A DNA stretch of 27,613 nt, taken from positions 1-27,613 of IMG/VR virus record IMGVR_UViG_3300017960_000050; one strand, given 5' to 3'. Both the position numbers and the translations under genes were made by a program. The notes under the pieces were generated by a model. It saw only the letters and a program-made list of their open reading frames with translations. It made no database searches and was not told the origin of the DNA. This DNA comes from a virus. Positions 7,611-14,330 of this stretch are shown here, in pieces. Positions within the stretch are counted from its first letter, which is position 1. Each line of letters starts with the position of its first letter.

Positions 7611-8848
7611 GGTGTTCTCCGAAAGTTGAGCGTACTAACAAAGTCTCGAAGATCAACTCTTTGTGGTCTTCGGATTGTTGTGAATGCTGTATATGGGAGT
7701 TCAATACTTTGAATGATCTTCACTGCTCTCTTATGATTATCATCAAGAATCTTTTGCATCACATCATAATCGAATGAAACATTCACGCCTCCCATACTCC
7801 AACTAGGAATTCCTCTTTGCAAGATCTTGAATGGGACGTTTTCGAAAAGATAATTCACGGCGAATAGCTTATTCAATTGCTTAAGATGAATGTTCATCCA
7901 TCGCTTCTCTCCAGCAACAGTTGTAGCTACACAGTCAAATTTCAACTTCTCCCACGTCTCATGCCAAATGATGTTCAATCGTTTGTTAGCAGTAGGACGT
8001 GCCGTTCCAAATTCAATGACTTGTCTATCTACATCAACTGATACAATATCAGATGTAACATCTGTTCTTGGCCCTGGAACTCCCATCACAGTGTCGAATG
8101 GTTCTTCCCAAGCGTAAAAATCATTCTTATCAATTGGTCTATTGTCCAGATTGGAATCAGCAAATGTAAGACGTGGATGTACATCGAGACGATGCTCAGT
8201 CATGGAGGTTCCTGTTGAATAAATTCTTGGGTTATACAACCTTCTACTAATCTCGCTTGCTCCATATGCAATTGCTTCATCAAGCAAATCATCTCCAACT
8301 CCAGTGATGCAAGTTAGAGCACGAAACTCATCCTTCGTGATATATCCGGCGGGGCAATCAGACCAAGTTGGACCGATTGCTTCACTTCTGTTATATTCAA
8401 ACGCTGCTACACTATTGTAGCAAGCATATTCGTAGTAATCGGTGTCAGTCCCGGTCAGATCCAAATACACAGTGCATTTCTGTGGGTTAGCATAGTCAGT
8501 ATCAACAGTTGCGAGAAGAGTGTACGTCTCTCCACCATCAGTGCTCTTATAGATTTTCAGTTGATCACAATCTAGCTTCGTCACCCCGCCTTGTGCATAT
8601 TGTTGAAAAAGTAGACCGGATGTGATAGTCATTCCTGTCACTGGTGTAATTGTATCTATCTCGTGGATCTCAGACGTTTCAGAGCACCGCTGTTCACAAG
8701 ATCCACCAATCAATACTAGATCAGCATCAGCAAATCCTTGAGTTGATGTCACGACCAAAGATGTAGCTCCTACCGCTGCATCTTCAGATAGCATAGTGAA
8801 TTCATTTTTGCTGATGTCTGGGTTCTGAATTATTAGTTTTCGTACCAT
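7607..8848 (-). CDS. Head-tail connector with N-terminal beta extension
   Basis: A 413-residue protein starting MVRKLIIQNPDISKNEFTML. Residues ~20-160 form a beta-rich region with six cysteines and a phage 'AAVGATSLVVTSTQGFADAD' pattern. From residue ~168 the sequence YITKDEFRALTCI, then GDDLLDEAIAYGASEISRRL, is the helical adaptor signature (gp6/YqbG-like) that binds under the portal. It is longer than a plain adaptor (~100-200 aa), so the N-terminal domain may be exposed at the neck. It is first gene behind a TATA box, the ATG 30 bases from the box and lacking an obvious SD, so its mRNA may be nearly leaderless. Confidence 0.7.
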   Translation of the reverse strand: MVRKLIIQNPDISKNEFTMLSEDAAVGATSLVVTSTQGFADADLVLIGGSCEQRCSETSEIHEIDTITPVTGMTITSGLLFQQYAQGGVTKLDCDQLKIYKSTDGGETYTLLATVDTDYANPQKCTVYLDLTGTDTDYYEYACYNSVAAFEYNRSEAIGPTWSDCPAGYITKDEFRALTCITGVGDDLLDEAIAYGASEISRRLYNPRIYSTGTSMTEHRLDVHPRLTFADSNLDNRPIDKNDFYAWEEPFDTVMGVPGPRTDVTSDIVSVDVDRQVIEFGTARPTANKRLNIIWHETWEKLKFDCVATTVAGEKRWMNIHLKQLNKLFAVNYLFENVPFKILQRGIPSWSMGGVNVSFDYDVMQKILDDNHKRAVKIIQSIELPYTAFTTIRRPQRVDLRDFVSTLNFRRTP

Positions 8849-8878
8849 GTGTATCTTAAATCAATGTAGTCATTGGCT

Positions 8879-8890
8879 TATTTAAAAATA
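8879..8890 (-). promoter_or_regulatory. Archaeal-type TATA box, connector/neck operon
   Basis: Transcribed strand TATTTTTAAATA, exact copy of the repeated element. It is in a 45-base gap between the nuclease stop and the connector ATG at 8848 (30 bases downstream). No SD precedes that ATG, supporting a leaderless or very short-leader transcript. Confidence 0.8.
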
Positions 8891-8893
8891 ACC

Positions 8894-9247
8894 TCAATAC
8901 TCTTGAACTACAGCTAGACCCTCCTTAACGAGCATTTCGTTGATGTTTTCTTCACCGAGATAGACCACGCAAAGATACCGCCCGTACTTACCTTGCTTGT
9001 CTTTAAAGGTCTCGACTGTTACATTTGCTCCTTCGATTTTATCAATTAGCCACTTCTTCGCTTTCATACCATCTGCATACTCAGCACTCTCATGCTTGAC
9101 TCCGTATGTTTCTGGTGCATTGATTCCGAATAAACGAAAGCGATCGAATTTTGAGACTCCGAAGCCAAGATCTACGTTTAGATCTAGCGTATCACCGTCC
9201 ACTACATGCGCTACAATGGCCTTATATTTCCAGCTATGTGTTACCAT
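8894..9247 (-). CDS. Staphylococcal nuclease-like (thermonuclease) protein
   Basis: A 117-residue SNase-fold protein, starting MVTHSWKYKAIVAHVVDGDT. It shows the family motifs in order: VVDGDTLDL (calcium-binding aspartates), RLFGINAPET (catalytic Arg and Glu), then KQGKYGRYLCVVYL (second catalytic Arg), ending EGLAVVQEY. It is expected to hydrolyse DNA or RNA with calcium. GAGGAGG lies six bases before this ATG, which is preferred over an ATG two codons earlier. No signal peptide, so it acts inside the cell or within the virion. Its place inside a structural block suggests a virion or late function, or a cargo gene. Confidence 0.88.
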   Translation of the reverse strand: MVTHSWKYKAIVAHVVDGDTLDLNVDLGFGVSKFDRFRLFGINAPETYGVKHESAEYADGMKAKKWLIDKIEGANVTVETFKDKQGKYGRYLCVVYLGEENINEMLVKEGLAVVQEY

Positions 9248-9454
9248 ATGCATCCTCCTCTACGTCCATCTGCGGTCAAATAAACCGCCACTACGCTCCT
9301 GTTACAACTTAAGTGTAGCATCAATTCGACACGCTCCGTAACTGCGGAGTCAGCAACGCGCTACATTCACTTGTAGGGGGTATACCAAGTCGATGTGCAG
9401 AATTGTCACTAGACTCCGTCTCAGTGAAGTAGGCGATTGATTCTACCCTATAAA
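9248..9454. other. Structured non-coding region with four hairpins
   Basis: The only long gene-free stretch in the window. It has four dyads: 9272-9288 (GCGGT/ACCGC), 9334-9349 (CTCCG/CGGAG), 9361-9376 (CTACA/TGTAG) and 9406-9427 (9-bp stem with one bulge, TCACT plus AGAC arms). TGTAGC at 9314-9319 can also pair with GCTACA at 9360-9365, excluding the 9361-9376 hairpin, so two folds compete. GGTATACC at 9379-9386 is an 8-base palindrome. A TATA-like TTTATA at 9449-9454 would place transcription start near the first hairpin. Candidate ncRNA, mRNA leader or DNA recognition site. Confidence 0.45.
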
Positions 9455-9964
9455 TCATGGTCTTGAATAAACCTCTCTCAAATTCTGTTGCTTCAATAAG
9501 TCAGCTGGACTAACTTTCCACGTATTGACCTCGACGTCGAGTAATAATCCGGCATTAAGATATGCATCACTGACGAACTCACTACACCAATATCTTTTCT
9601 TGTTGTCAAACGGATTCTTCCCTAATCCGAGTATGTTAAGAGCAATTCCGACGATTCCTAAGTAATCATAACCTTTCTCAAACTGATACATAAGCCAGCC
9701 TTGCATTCGATCCCAGAATCCATCATTCATATCTTTATGTCTCAGAGCAAGTATCTCATCATGATCATAATTAGTGATGGGATTCATCTGCACTCCACCC
9801 CACGTACTCTCAATTAGAACAGCGATACCATCTGGATCAACGCCTGCATACAAAGCTGAATGGTTCCACTTACTTCTAGTAAATTTCTTGATCATCCAAG
9901 GCACTATACCTTTGCTGTTGATTAAGATGACGTCTCCTTTTTCTAATATGTCTTCCAATCCCAT
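9455..9964 (-). CDS. Papain-like cysteine hydrolase (NlpC/P60, YiiX-like)
   Basis: A 169-residue protein starting MGLEDILEKGDVILINSKGI. It has the permuted papain-like layout: an early GDVIL strand, H35 in WNHSALYAG, E52 in LIESTWGG, and C127 in RYWCSEFVSDAYLNAG; His and Cys are the likely catalytic pair. Relatives cleave amide bonds in cell-wall peptides or lipids. No signal peptide is visible. The annotated ATG touches its GAGAGG, whereas a TTG two codons later has six-base spacing, so the true start may be the TTG. It may help lysis, entry or envelope processing; for an archaeal host the substrate is unknown. Confidence 0.8.
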   Translation of the reverse strand: MGLEDILEKGDVILINSKGIVPWMIKKFTRSKWNHSALYAGVDPDGIAVLIESTWGGVQMNPITNYDHDEILALRHKDMNDGFWDRMQGWLMYQFEKGYDYLGIVGIALNILGLGKNPFDNKKRYWCSEFVSDAYLNAGLLLDVEVNTWKVSPADLLKQQNLREVYSRP

Positions 9965-9976
9965 CCTCTCGCATCT

Positions 9977-10075
9977 TCACTCTTTTTTCTTCGGAGCATT
10001 CTTCAGCAAGTCTAGGTAGTTGCCTTCCATGCTGGTGTCGCCTTCCTCTTTCCTAATCACTTTTTCTTCAGCCAT
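9977..10075 (-). CDS. Very small charged protein (32 aa)
   Basis: A 32-residue frame starting MAEEKVIRKEEGDTSMEGNY and ending PKKKE. It fills the gap between the fibre-like gene and the hydrolase and has GAGG eight bases before the ATG. Strongly charged with no recognisable domain. Good SD and exact fit between neighbours support it, but at this length it is tentative. Confidence 0.5.
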   Translation of the reverse strand: MAEEKVIRKEEGDTSMEGNYLDLLKNAPKKKE

Positions 10076-10084
10076 TCGTATCCT

Positions 10085-10726
10085 CTACTTGTAGTACTTG
10101 TAAATGTAATGGACGTCCACCTCTTCGGAGGCGTGAGTGTTCGTGTACTCCATGGAGCAATATACTCCGGCTGGTATCGTGCTTGAGCTGGTGCTGATAG
10201 CTTCCACCAACTTACCTTCCATAAGTTCTCCTGGGACATCAATAGCGAACTGAGCAAGCACTACCCCTGCTCCGTAGCCTAAGACGTTGTCAATGTCAAT
10301 CACTTTCATGTTAATCACGTCGCCATTATGCGAGCCGGCACAACTCATCGTAGCACCTACAATCTCTATGTCTTGCGTGAATTTCATCTGGTCTTTCGTG
10401 ACCGTGTCAGCAGCTGCTGTGAACTCGCTGCCATGAATGTGCATGACCAAACCTACTGTACGGTCAGTCACACGGACGTAAGGGACGTCATCCATCGTCT
10501 TCATCTCTATAGGTGCGTTACAATCATCCTTGTAGTTGTCTTCAAAATCTTTCTGATCGCTTGGGTCAGGAGTTGGAGATTCTTTTAGCATCCACATTTC
10601 GTATGTAGTACCATTCTCGCTTACCCAAATATGATAGTCTTTGTTTTTAACAAGCTCGTATTGTAATTTCAAACTCTTAGCTGTGATAAGCGCTTTGAGC
10701 TCGTCCCAAGTTTTAGTGATGTTCAT
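10085..10726 (-). CDS. Virion surface/fibre-like protein, probable (213 aa)
   Basis: Starts MNITKTWDELKALITAKSLK; the ATG has GGAGGG upstream and forms an ATGA overlap with the previous gene. The N-terminal ~90 residues are mixed (YHIWVSENGTTYEMWMLKES), with a small acidic linker; the rest (VPYVRVTDRTVGLVMHIHGS onwards) is beta-rich, including AGSHNGDVINMKVIDID and a strand-rich C-terminus ending YIYKYYK. This resembles externally displayed phage proteins located between capsid and tail genes. It is last in the decoration cluster. Receptor binding or capsid decoration is inference. Confidence 0.55.
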   Translation of the reverse strand: MNITKTWDELKALITAKSLKLQYELVKNKDYHIWVSENGTTYEMWMLKESPTPDPSDQKDFEDNYKDDCNAPIEMKTMDDVPYVRVTDRTVGLVMHIHGSEFTAAADTVTKDQMKFTQDIEIVGATMSCAGSHNGDVINMKVIDIDNVLGYGAGVVLAQFAIDVPGELMEGKLVEAISTSSSTIPAGVYCSMEYTNTHASEEVDVHYIYKYYK

Positions 10727-11376
10727 TGTTCCCTCCAAAGAAGTATTGATACTTGTTGAAAATTCAACCCTGTAATGTTATCTCTAATTGTCATTCTGAT
10801 AAAATCAGAAGTTGAATCTTGGATAATAAACGGGTTACGAAATAGGATAGAGCCTTTGTAAGATGCGCCACTTCCCAAGATCCCGTTTGAATCTCCATAG
10901 CTCTCATTAGCAAAAGATTGAACAATCTCTAGATTGCTCGTAACATTTGCAAGCTCAATTGTATTACCATTACTTTGAACTTCTAAAAGACAACCATTCG
11001 ACAAAGGACCGCTAATAGTTCCGAAATCATCGGGCTCAGGCGATCCGGTATCTTCAAGGACAAATGTGATTCTTTCAACGTACCAAACCTCGTCAGTGTC
11101 CGGAGTGTAATCAAATTCAACTGGTGTGCTGCTTCCGTTTACATCCATGTCTGGGCTGCTACCATTAAGTAACTTAACGATCTTGTACTCAACAGGAGTA
11201 GCAGGAAGCGCACTAATATTTGCTTCTACTTTAAGACGATTGTTTGCAGTTACTTCTGCTTCGTTTGTGCCATCCCAAACTTTTGCCTTCGTATAACCAT
11301 CACCTTCAGCATCAATCTGAAGAGAGTTATCTCCTCCTTCTTCAAAGAGTGTAACATCCTGTGTCTTTACCGTCAT
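10723..11376 (-). CDS. Virion surface/fibre-like protein, probable (217 aa)
   Basis: A 217-residue beta-rich protein starting MTVKTQDVTLFEEGGDNSLQ. An early segment, GYTKAKVWDGTNEAEVTANN-RLKV, is the 'DG.t...V...g.L.V' strand motif also found in neighbouring proteins. The rest is a jelly-roll-like series (PVEFDYTPDTDEVWYVERIT...) ending with an 'ILLW' strand. GAGGG precedes the ATG. It is followed by an ATGA overlap with the next fibre-like gene, so the two are probably made together. Likely an exposed virion component; enzymatic motifs are absent. Confidence 0.55.
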   Translation of the reverse strand: MTVKTQDVTLFEEGGDNSLQIDAEGDGYTKAKVWDGTNEAEVTANNRLKVEANISALPATPVEYKIVKLLNGSSPDMDVNGSSTPVEFDYTPDTDEVWYVERITFVLEDTGSPEPDDFGTISGPLSNGCLLEVQSNGNTIELANVTSNLEIVQSFANESYGDSNGILGSGASYKGSILFRNPFIIQDSTSDFIRMTIRDNITGLNFQQVSILLWREQ

Positions 11377-11527
11377 TAATTTTTCCCTCTATCCATTCGA
11401 TTTGTTTCTCGATTTGTGAAAGTCTTTTCTTTGCTCTTTCGTTTTTCTCATTCTTAGTGAGAGTGACAAGGAGGCTAAGACGGTTGGCCTTAGCCTCCTT
11501 CAACAGCACCCTGTAAGAATGCCGCAT
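11342..11527 (-). CDS. Small coiled-coil protein (61 aa) with internal mRNA hairpin
   Basis: Starts MRHSYRVLLKEAKANRLSLL; GGTGA lies eight bases before the ATG. The C-terminal half (NEKNERAKKRLSQIEKQIEW) is a lysine/glutamate-rich coiled coil. It overlaps the downstream fibre-like gene by 35 bases. Two other short coiled-coil genes (12668-12850 and 13424-13588) also sit directly before large beta-rich proteins, so these may be small chaperones or trimerisation partners. The coding region contains the perfect 12-bp inverted repeat at 11468-11500. Confidence 0.6.
   Translation of the reverse strand: MRHSYRVLLKEAKANRLSLLVTLTKNEKNERAKKRLSQIEKQIEWIEGKINDGKDTGCYTL
11468..11500 (-). repeat. Perfect 12-bp inverted repeat hidden in coding sequence
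   Basis: On the transcribed strand AAGGAGGCTAAG, nine bases of loop, then CTTAGCCTCCTT. The 12-bp stem contains AGGAGG (a strong SD) in one arm and CCTCCT (an anti-SD) in the other. It begins 27 bases after the start codon of the 61-residue gene. No U-tract follows. Likely an RNA structure affecting translation or mRNA stability. Confidence 0.8.
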
Positions 11528-11540
11528 CACTTACATCACC

Positions 11541-12653
11541 CTATGCCGATCGAATGAGAGTTGCGAATCCAGTGAAGTCGCTTGCTGGCGAAGCAGCTTT
11601 TTCACGGTTCGTTGCTCTAACACGAATTGTCTCACCACTGCTTACAGTCAAGTAATCCGGGAGATCAACGAATTGTGTTGGATTGCTCGGAGTTGTCCAG
11701 AACTCAAGAATGACTGCTTCCGAAGAAGTAGTACCAAACTCAAGTGTCCATTGACAAAGACCAGATCCGCTTACCATCAAGCCGCTGTATTGTTCATCTG
11801 ATCCAGGTGAAATTGTCTCAACTACTGTGATTGTATCTTTCACCAAATTCGCTGATCCAGACGAATACACACTGTCATTTGCACCAAGTGTAAGTTGTCC
11901 AGAAACCCGTAGGTTACCAGAGCTATCCGTCTGTAGTGGTGTGAAGTCTTGATCTGCTGAAGCAAGTGTTCCGCCGGCATCATTTCTTACTGCAAGAATA
12001 AATGCTCCAGTCTCTCCACCCGCGTAAGCTGAATCGTCTGCGTATTCATAGTTGGTTAGGACCAATCCTGCACCATTACCATCAATCGCCCACTCATCAC
12101 CTGTACTACTTTTGATATAGACGTTGTCTCCTGGTGTTTCTGAGTCCAATGTTCTAATATCAAGATCCGTTGCTGTTACGACAATTGATGCGTTGTTTAG
12201 ATGTACTTCAAGTCCATCATCGGCGTTGATCGTAACTAAGTTAGTACCATCACCGATTGATACACTATCTGTAGCTTGAACTAGATCTCTAATATCAAGA
12301 TCAGTTGCAGTTACAGCGATTGAGGTATTCGTGAATTGTACCCACAATGCGCCAGTGCTATCAGTACGCATTTGTACGTAATCACCATCAGCTGGTGTTA
12401 GCGTAGTTAGTGCATCATCTCGCACTACAAGTGCAAGAGTACCTGTGTCTGTAGCACCAGCTACGTCATCTACATCATATTGTGTTCCGCCTCCACCTCC
12501 AGAAACCAAAAGATTTCCAGACGCGTCTAAGTTTAGATACGCATAATCACCGTTATCATCCAATGCGAAAACAGCGACATGAGTATCAGTTGCCACCGGG
12601 GTATCACCTACTGAATGAAGGCCCCGGACTAGTTGTCCAAATTCATCTGCCAT
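11541..12653 (-). CDS. Repeat-containing virion decoration/fibre protein (370 aa)
   Basis: Starts MADEFGQLVRGLHSVGDTPV, preceded by AAGGAGG. It is built from repeats: residues ~70-105 and ~216-250 share TGxxxLxVRxDAxxTLxxAD followed by TDSxGxLxV; SIAVTATDLDIR (111-122) recurs as SIVVTATDLDIR (156-167); DASGNLLVSG (43-52) recurs as DSSGNLRVSG (243-252). The C-terminal ~100 residues lack repeats and resemble a beta-sandwich binding domain. Such 'T/D-S-x-G-x-L-x-V' repeats are common in phage surface proteins. Probable capsid decoration or fibre; exact position in the virion unknown. Confidence 0.65.
   Translation of the reverse strand: MADEFGQLVRGLHSVGDTPVATDTHVAVFALDDNGDYAYLNLDASGNLLVSGGGGGTQYDVDDVAGATDTGTLALVVRDDALTTLTPADGDYVQMRTDSTGALWVQFTNTSIAVTATDLDIRDLVQATDSVSIGDGTNLVTINADDGLEVHLNNASIVVTATDLDIRTLDSETPGDNVYIKSSTGDEWAIDGNGAGLVLTNYEYADDSAYAGGETGAFILAVRNDAGGTLASADQDFTPLQTDSSGNLRVSGQLTLGANDSVYSSGSANLVKDTITVVETISPGSDEQYSGLMVSGSGLCQWTLEFGTTSSEAVILEFWTTPSNPTQFVDLPDYLTVSSGETIRVRATNREKAASPASDFTGFATLIRSA
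12153..12314 (-). repeat. Internal DNA repeat in the decoration gene
   Basis: Two near-identical 27-base copies, 12153-12179 and 12288-12314, differ at two positions; each encodes VTATDLDIR. They show recent internal duplication (or gene conversion) within the surface protein. Confidence 0.8.
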
Positions 12654-12667
12654 ATTGTTGTTCCTCC

Positions 12668-12850
12668 TTATTCATCAGGGGCCGACCCCGACTTAAGTTC
12701 ATCGAGTCTCTCCTGTTGTTCTTTCATCTTCGTTGCTAGAAGAATTTTCTCTTCATCTAACTCTAGACTTCGTGCTTCTAGTTTGAGAATGTTCATCTCC
12801 AACTGCATCAACTCGATCTTTTGTTTTTTTTCCTGTAGCGTCTCGCTCAT
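12668..12850 (-). CDS. Small coiled-coil protein (60 aa)
   Basis: Starts MSETLQEKKQKIELMQLEMN; nearly the whole protein is one heptad-patterned helix (Leu/Ile/Met at a/d positions) rich in Glu and Lys, ending SGSAPDE. It precedes the 370-residue repeat protein and follows another beta-rich gene. Likely a small structural or chaperone partner; no enzymatic motif. Confidence 0.65.
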   Translation of the reverse strand: MSETLQEKKQKIELMQLEMNILKLEARSLELDEEKILLATKMKEQQERLDELKSGSAPDE

Positions 12851-12861
12851 AGTAATATCCT

Positions 12862-13440
12862 CTAAACATCAACTGTGTATCCACTTAATGTTGCTTCGAA
12901 AGACCGTGTTTTGTTATCTAAGTTTCGCACTTTGATATTAATCACGGTTGCTGCGCCAGCAGTAGGTGGTTCAAGGAATCTAATCTGAACGCTCGGATTG
13001 CTGCCGCTGTTTCTATATAGGGCAACATCGCTGCCAGCAATTTCGAAATGGAATTCTCCCTGTGCTGCACCTCCAACGATGCCGCCAGAGAATGTGAATG
13101 CTTTACTCGCTGCAACTGTATAACTTGCTAACGTCACAGTCGAACCAGGAGCAACTGTTGTGCTCCCAAAAATATTGATTTTTGTCTTTACTTCGTCAAC
13201 GCAACTCTTTACTAAAAGAGCATTGTTATTAGGATCGCATGCTACGACTGTAGCTCGTGTATCAGTATTTCCATCTTTGATCTCAACGGCTCCAATCTGA
13301 ATGTCACCAGGATCAATAGAAATGTTACCCTTGACAACACTAACTCGAATTAAATCATCGGCTTGTTCAAAGACTCGCTGTGCTATCTGACTCGGACTAG
13401 TGTTAACGTTCGGTTCTCTCCAATCAGGATTGCTTGCCAT
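12862..13440 (-). CDS. Beta-rich virion surface protein, probable (192 aa)
   Basis: Starts MASNPDWREPNVNTSPSQIA; the ATG at 13440 overlaps the previous gene by 17 bases and is preferred over a start four codons earlier. Residues ~35-60 (ISIDPGDIQIGAVEIKDGNT) carry the 'GAVEIKDG.tdtRa.V' motif common in phage surface proteins, followed by a beta-sandwich (GSTVTLASYTVAASKAFTFS; then QIRFLEPPTA) resembling carbohydrate-binding folds. Probable decoration or fibre protein, in the same cluster as the genes at 11541 and 10723. Confidence 0.6.
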   Translation of the reverse strand: MASNPDWREPNVNTSPSQIAQRVFEQADDLIRVSVVKGNISIDPGDIQIGAVEIKDGNTDTRATVVACDPNNNALLVKSCVDEVKTKINIFGSTTVAPGSTVTLASYTVAASKAFTFSGGIVGGAAQGEFHFEIAGSDVALYRNSGSNPSVQIRFLEPPTAGAATVINIKVRNLDNKTRSFEATLSGYTVDV

Positions 13441-13588
13441 GTTGCTTCTCAAGCAACTCGCGCATCATTTTCAGTTCAGTTAGAATTCCATCTAACAACC
13501 GAACTGTGATTACGTCGATGTTGCCATGAGACAGTTGTACATTCTTCGCAACTGGCTTCGCGCCTTCTTGAGTTGTTTCATCTGTCAT
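13424..13588 (-). CDS. Small helical protein (54 aa), leaderless
   Basis: Starts MTDETTQEGAKPVAKNVQLS and ends in a helix, LLDGILTELKMMRELLEKQH. First gene after the TATA box at 13610-13621, its ATG 21 bases downstream of the box with no SD, the arrangement expected for a leaderless archaeal mRNA. The promoter spacing supports both the gene and this start. Function unknown; it resembles the other small helical genes placed before beta-rich surface proteins. Confidence 0.7.
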   Translation of the reverse strand: MTDETTQEGAKPVAKNVQLSHGNIDVITVRLLDGILTELKMMRELLEKQHGKQS

Positions 13589-13609
13589 ATTAGATAGTCA
13601 CCTTTGACT

Positions 13610-13621
13610 TATTTAAAAATA
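13610..13621 (-). promoter_or_regulatory. Archaeal-type TATA box, decoration operon
   Basis: Transcribed strand TATTTTTAAATA, exact copy. It lies directly before the 54-residue gene (21-base gap) and after the stop of the gene ending at 13623, which it overlaps by none of its coding bases. Confidence 0.8.
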
Positions 13622-13622
13622 A

Positions 13623-13943
13623 TCAATAGGAGGTTCGTTCTTTGATTCCTCGTCCATTCATGAAATCATGTCTAAATCTTTCAAACGTAGATTCTGGCAA
13701 AGTATCAGGCATCTCTCCAGTCTCATTTATTTCAACTGGTGCTTCAGTATACTCTTCTCTCACTTTATTCCAAGAAACTTGTGTATGAATATGAAACCCG
13801 TTCAACACTGTACGTACATTGATCAGAAAATCAGTCTTGGTCCGATCAACAGAATAAAAAATAATAGACGGAATAGTTTGCTCCTCTAGCACGGGTAATA
13901 TGTATGTACGCCATTCCTTTGGAGCAATCTCAACTTCCGCCAT
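13623..13943 (-). CDS. Unknown virion-operon protein (106 aa)
   Basis: Starts MAEVEIAPKEWRTYILPVLE. Mixed alpha/beta, with strands IPSIIFYSVDRTKTDFLINV and HIHTQVSWNKV, then an acidic linker and a basic C-terminus. The ATG at 13943 begins one base after the upstream stop; the longer in-frame ORF would read the neighbour's repeat as Ser-Gln repeats and is artefactual. Family not recognised. Confidence 0.6.
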   Translation of the reverse strand: MAEVEIAPKEWRTYILPVLEEQTIPSIIFYSVDRTKTDFLINVRTVLNGFHIHTQVSWNKVREEYTEAPVEINETGEMPDTLPESTFERFRHDFMNGRGIKERTSY

Positions 13944-13944
13944 C

Positions 13945-14274
13945 TTACTCAACCTTTTCGGGCTCTGGCTCTGGCTCTGGCTCTGGCTCAACTACCTTCG
14001 CTTCTTCAATCACTTCAGCATTTTCAGCAAGAGCTTCCTCACCGACTACTTCTTTGATAGCGCCTTCTGTCGGAGTGTCTTTCAACACGATCTTTTCTTC
14101 CATAGTATCTCTACCTTCTAGTTCGATGACTGTATTCGTCTCAAGAAAATGACGAATTTCATAATCATCTTCATCTACAGCAACCCAATCGCCTTTCTTC
14201 ACGACTGCTCCTGCTATCGTTGTCACTACTTCGTTTGGATATGAATCCCGTAACCTTACATTAATTTTTCCCAT
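13945..14274 (-). CDS. Protein with (EP)n C-terminal tail (109 aa)
   Basis: Starts MGKINVRLRDSYPNEVVTTI; GGTGA precedes the ATG at 14274, favouring it over a GTG three codons upstream. Residues ~1-55 look like a small beta domain (AGAVVKKGDWVAVDEDDYEI). The rest is acidic and disordered, ending VVEPEPEPEPEPEKVE, encoded by a six-base DNA repeat at 13961-13989. The domain-plus-acidic-tail form occurs in small head proteins. Lies behind a terminator, so is probably expressed at lower level than the capsid genes. Function unknown. Confidence 0.65.
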   Translation of the reverse strand: MGKINVRLRDSYPNEVVTTIAGAVVKKGDWVAVDEDDYEIRHFLETNTVIELEGRDTMEEKIVLKDTPTEGAIKEVVGEEALAENAEVIEEAKVVEPEPEPEPEPEKVE

Positions 14275-14300
14275 TTTATTCACCTTCGCGGTTTATCATT

Positions 14301-14326
14301 CTTTCAAAAGAAAGAAAAAAAAAATT
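14301..14326 (-). terminator. U-tract terminator after capsid surface genes
   Basis: Transcribed strand has ten consecutive T, then CTTTCTTTTGAAAG, which forms a 5-bp hairpin. Nearly the same sequence as at 3131-3157. It begins four bases after the stop of the gene ending at 14331, supporting archaeal-type U-tract termination. Confidence 0.6.
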
Positions 14327-14330
14327 GAGC

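Noticed and set aside
9314-9365. Possible tRNA: closing stem TGTAGC/GCTACA with an internal CTCCG/CGGAG arm and a TCGAAT sequence
   Set aside because: Only about 52 bases, no D arm, anticodon-like loop of six bases and no T-arm pairing. Kept only as part of the structured region.
13623-13991. Longer ORF starting MSQSQSQSQSPK, or frameshift fusion of the two genes around 13943
   Set aside because: The Ser-Gln repeats are the neighbour's Glu-Pro repeat read in another frame. The ATG at 13943 with its own context is sufficient.
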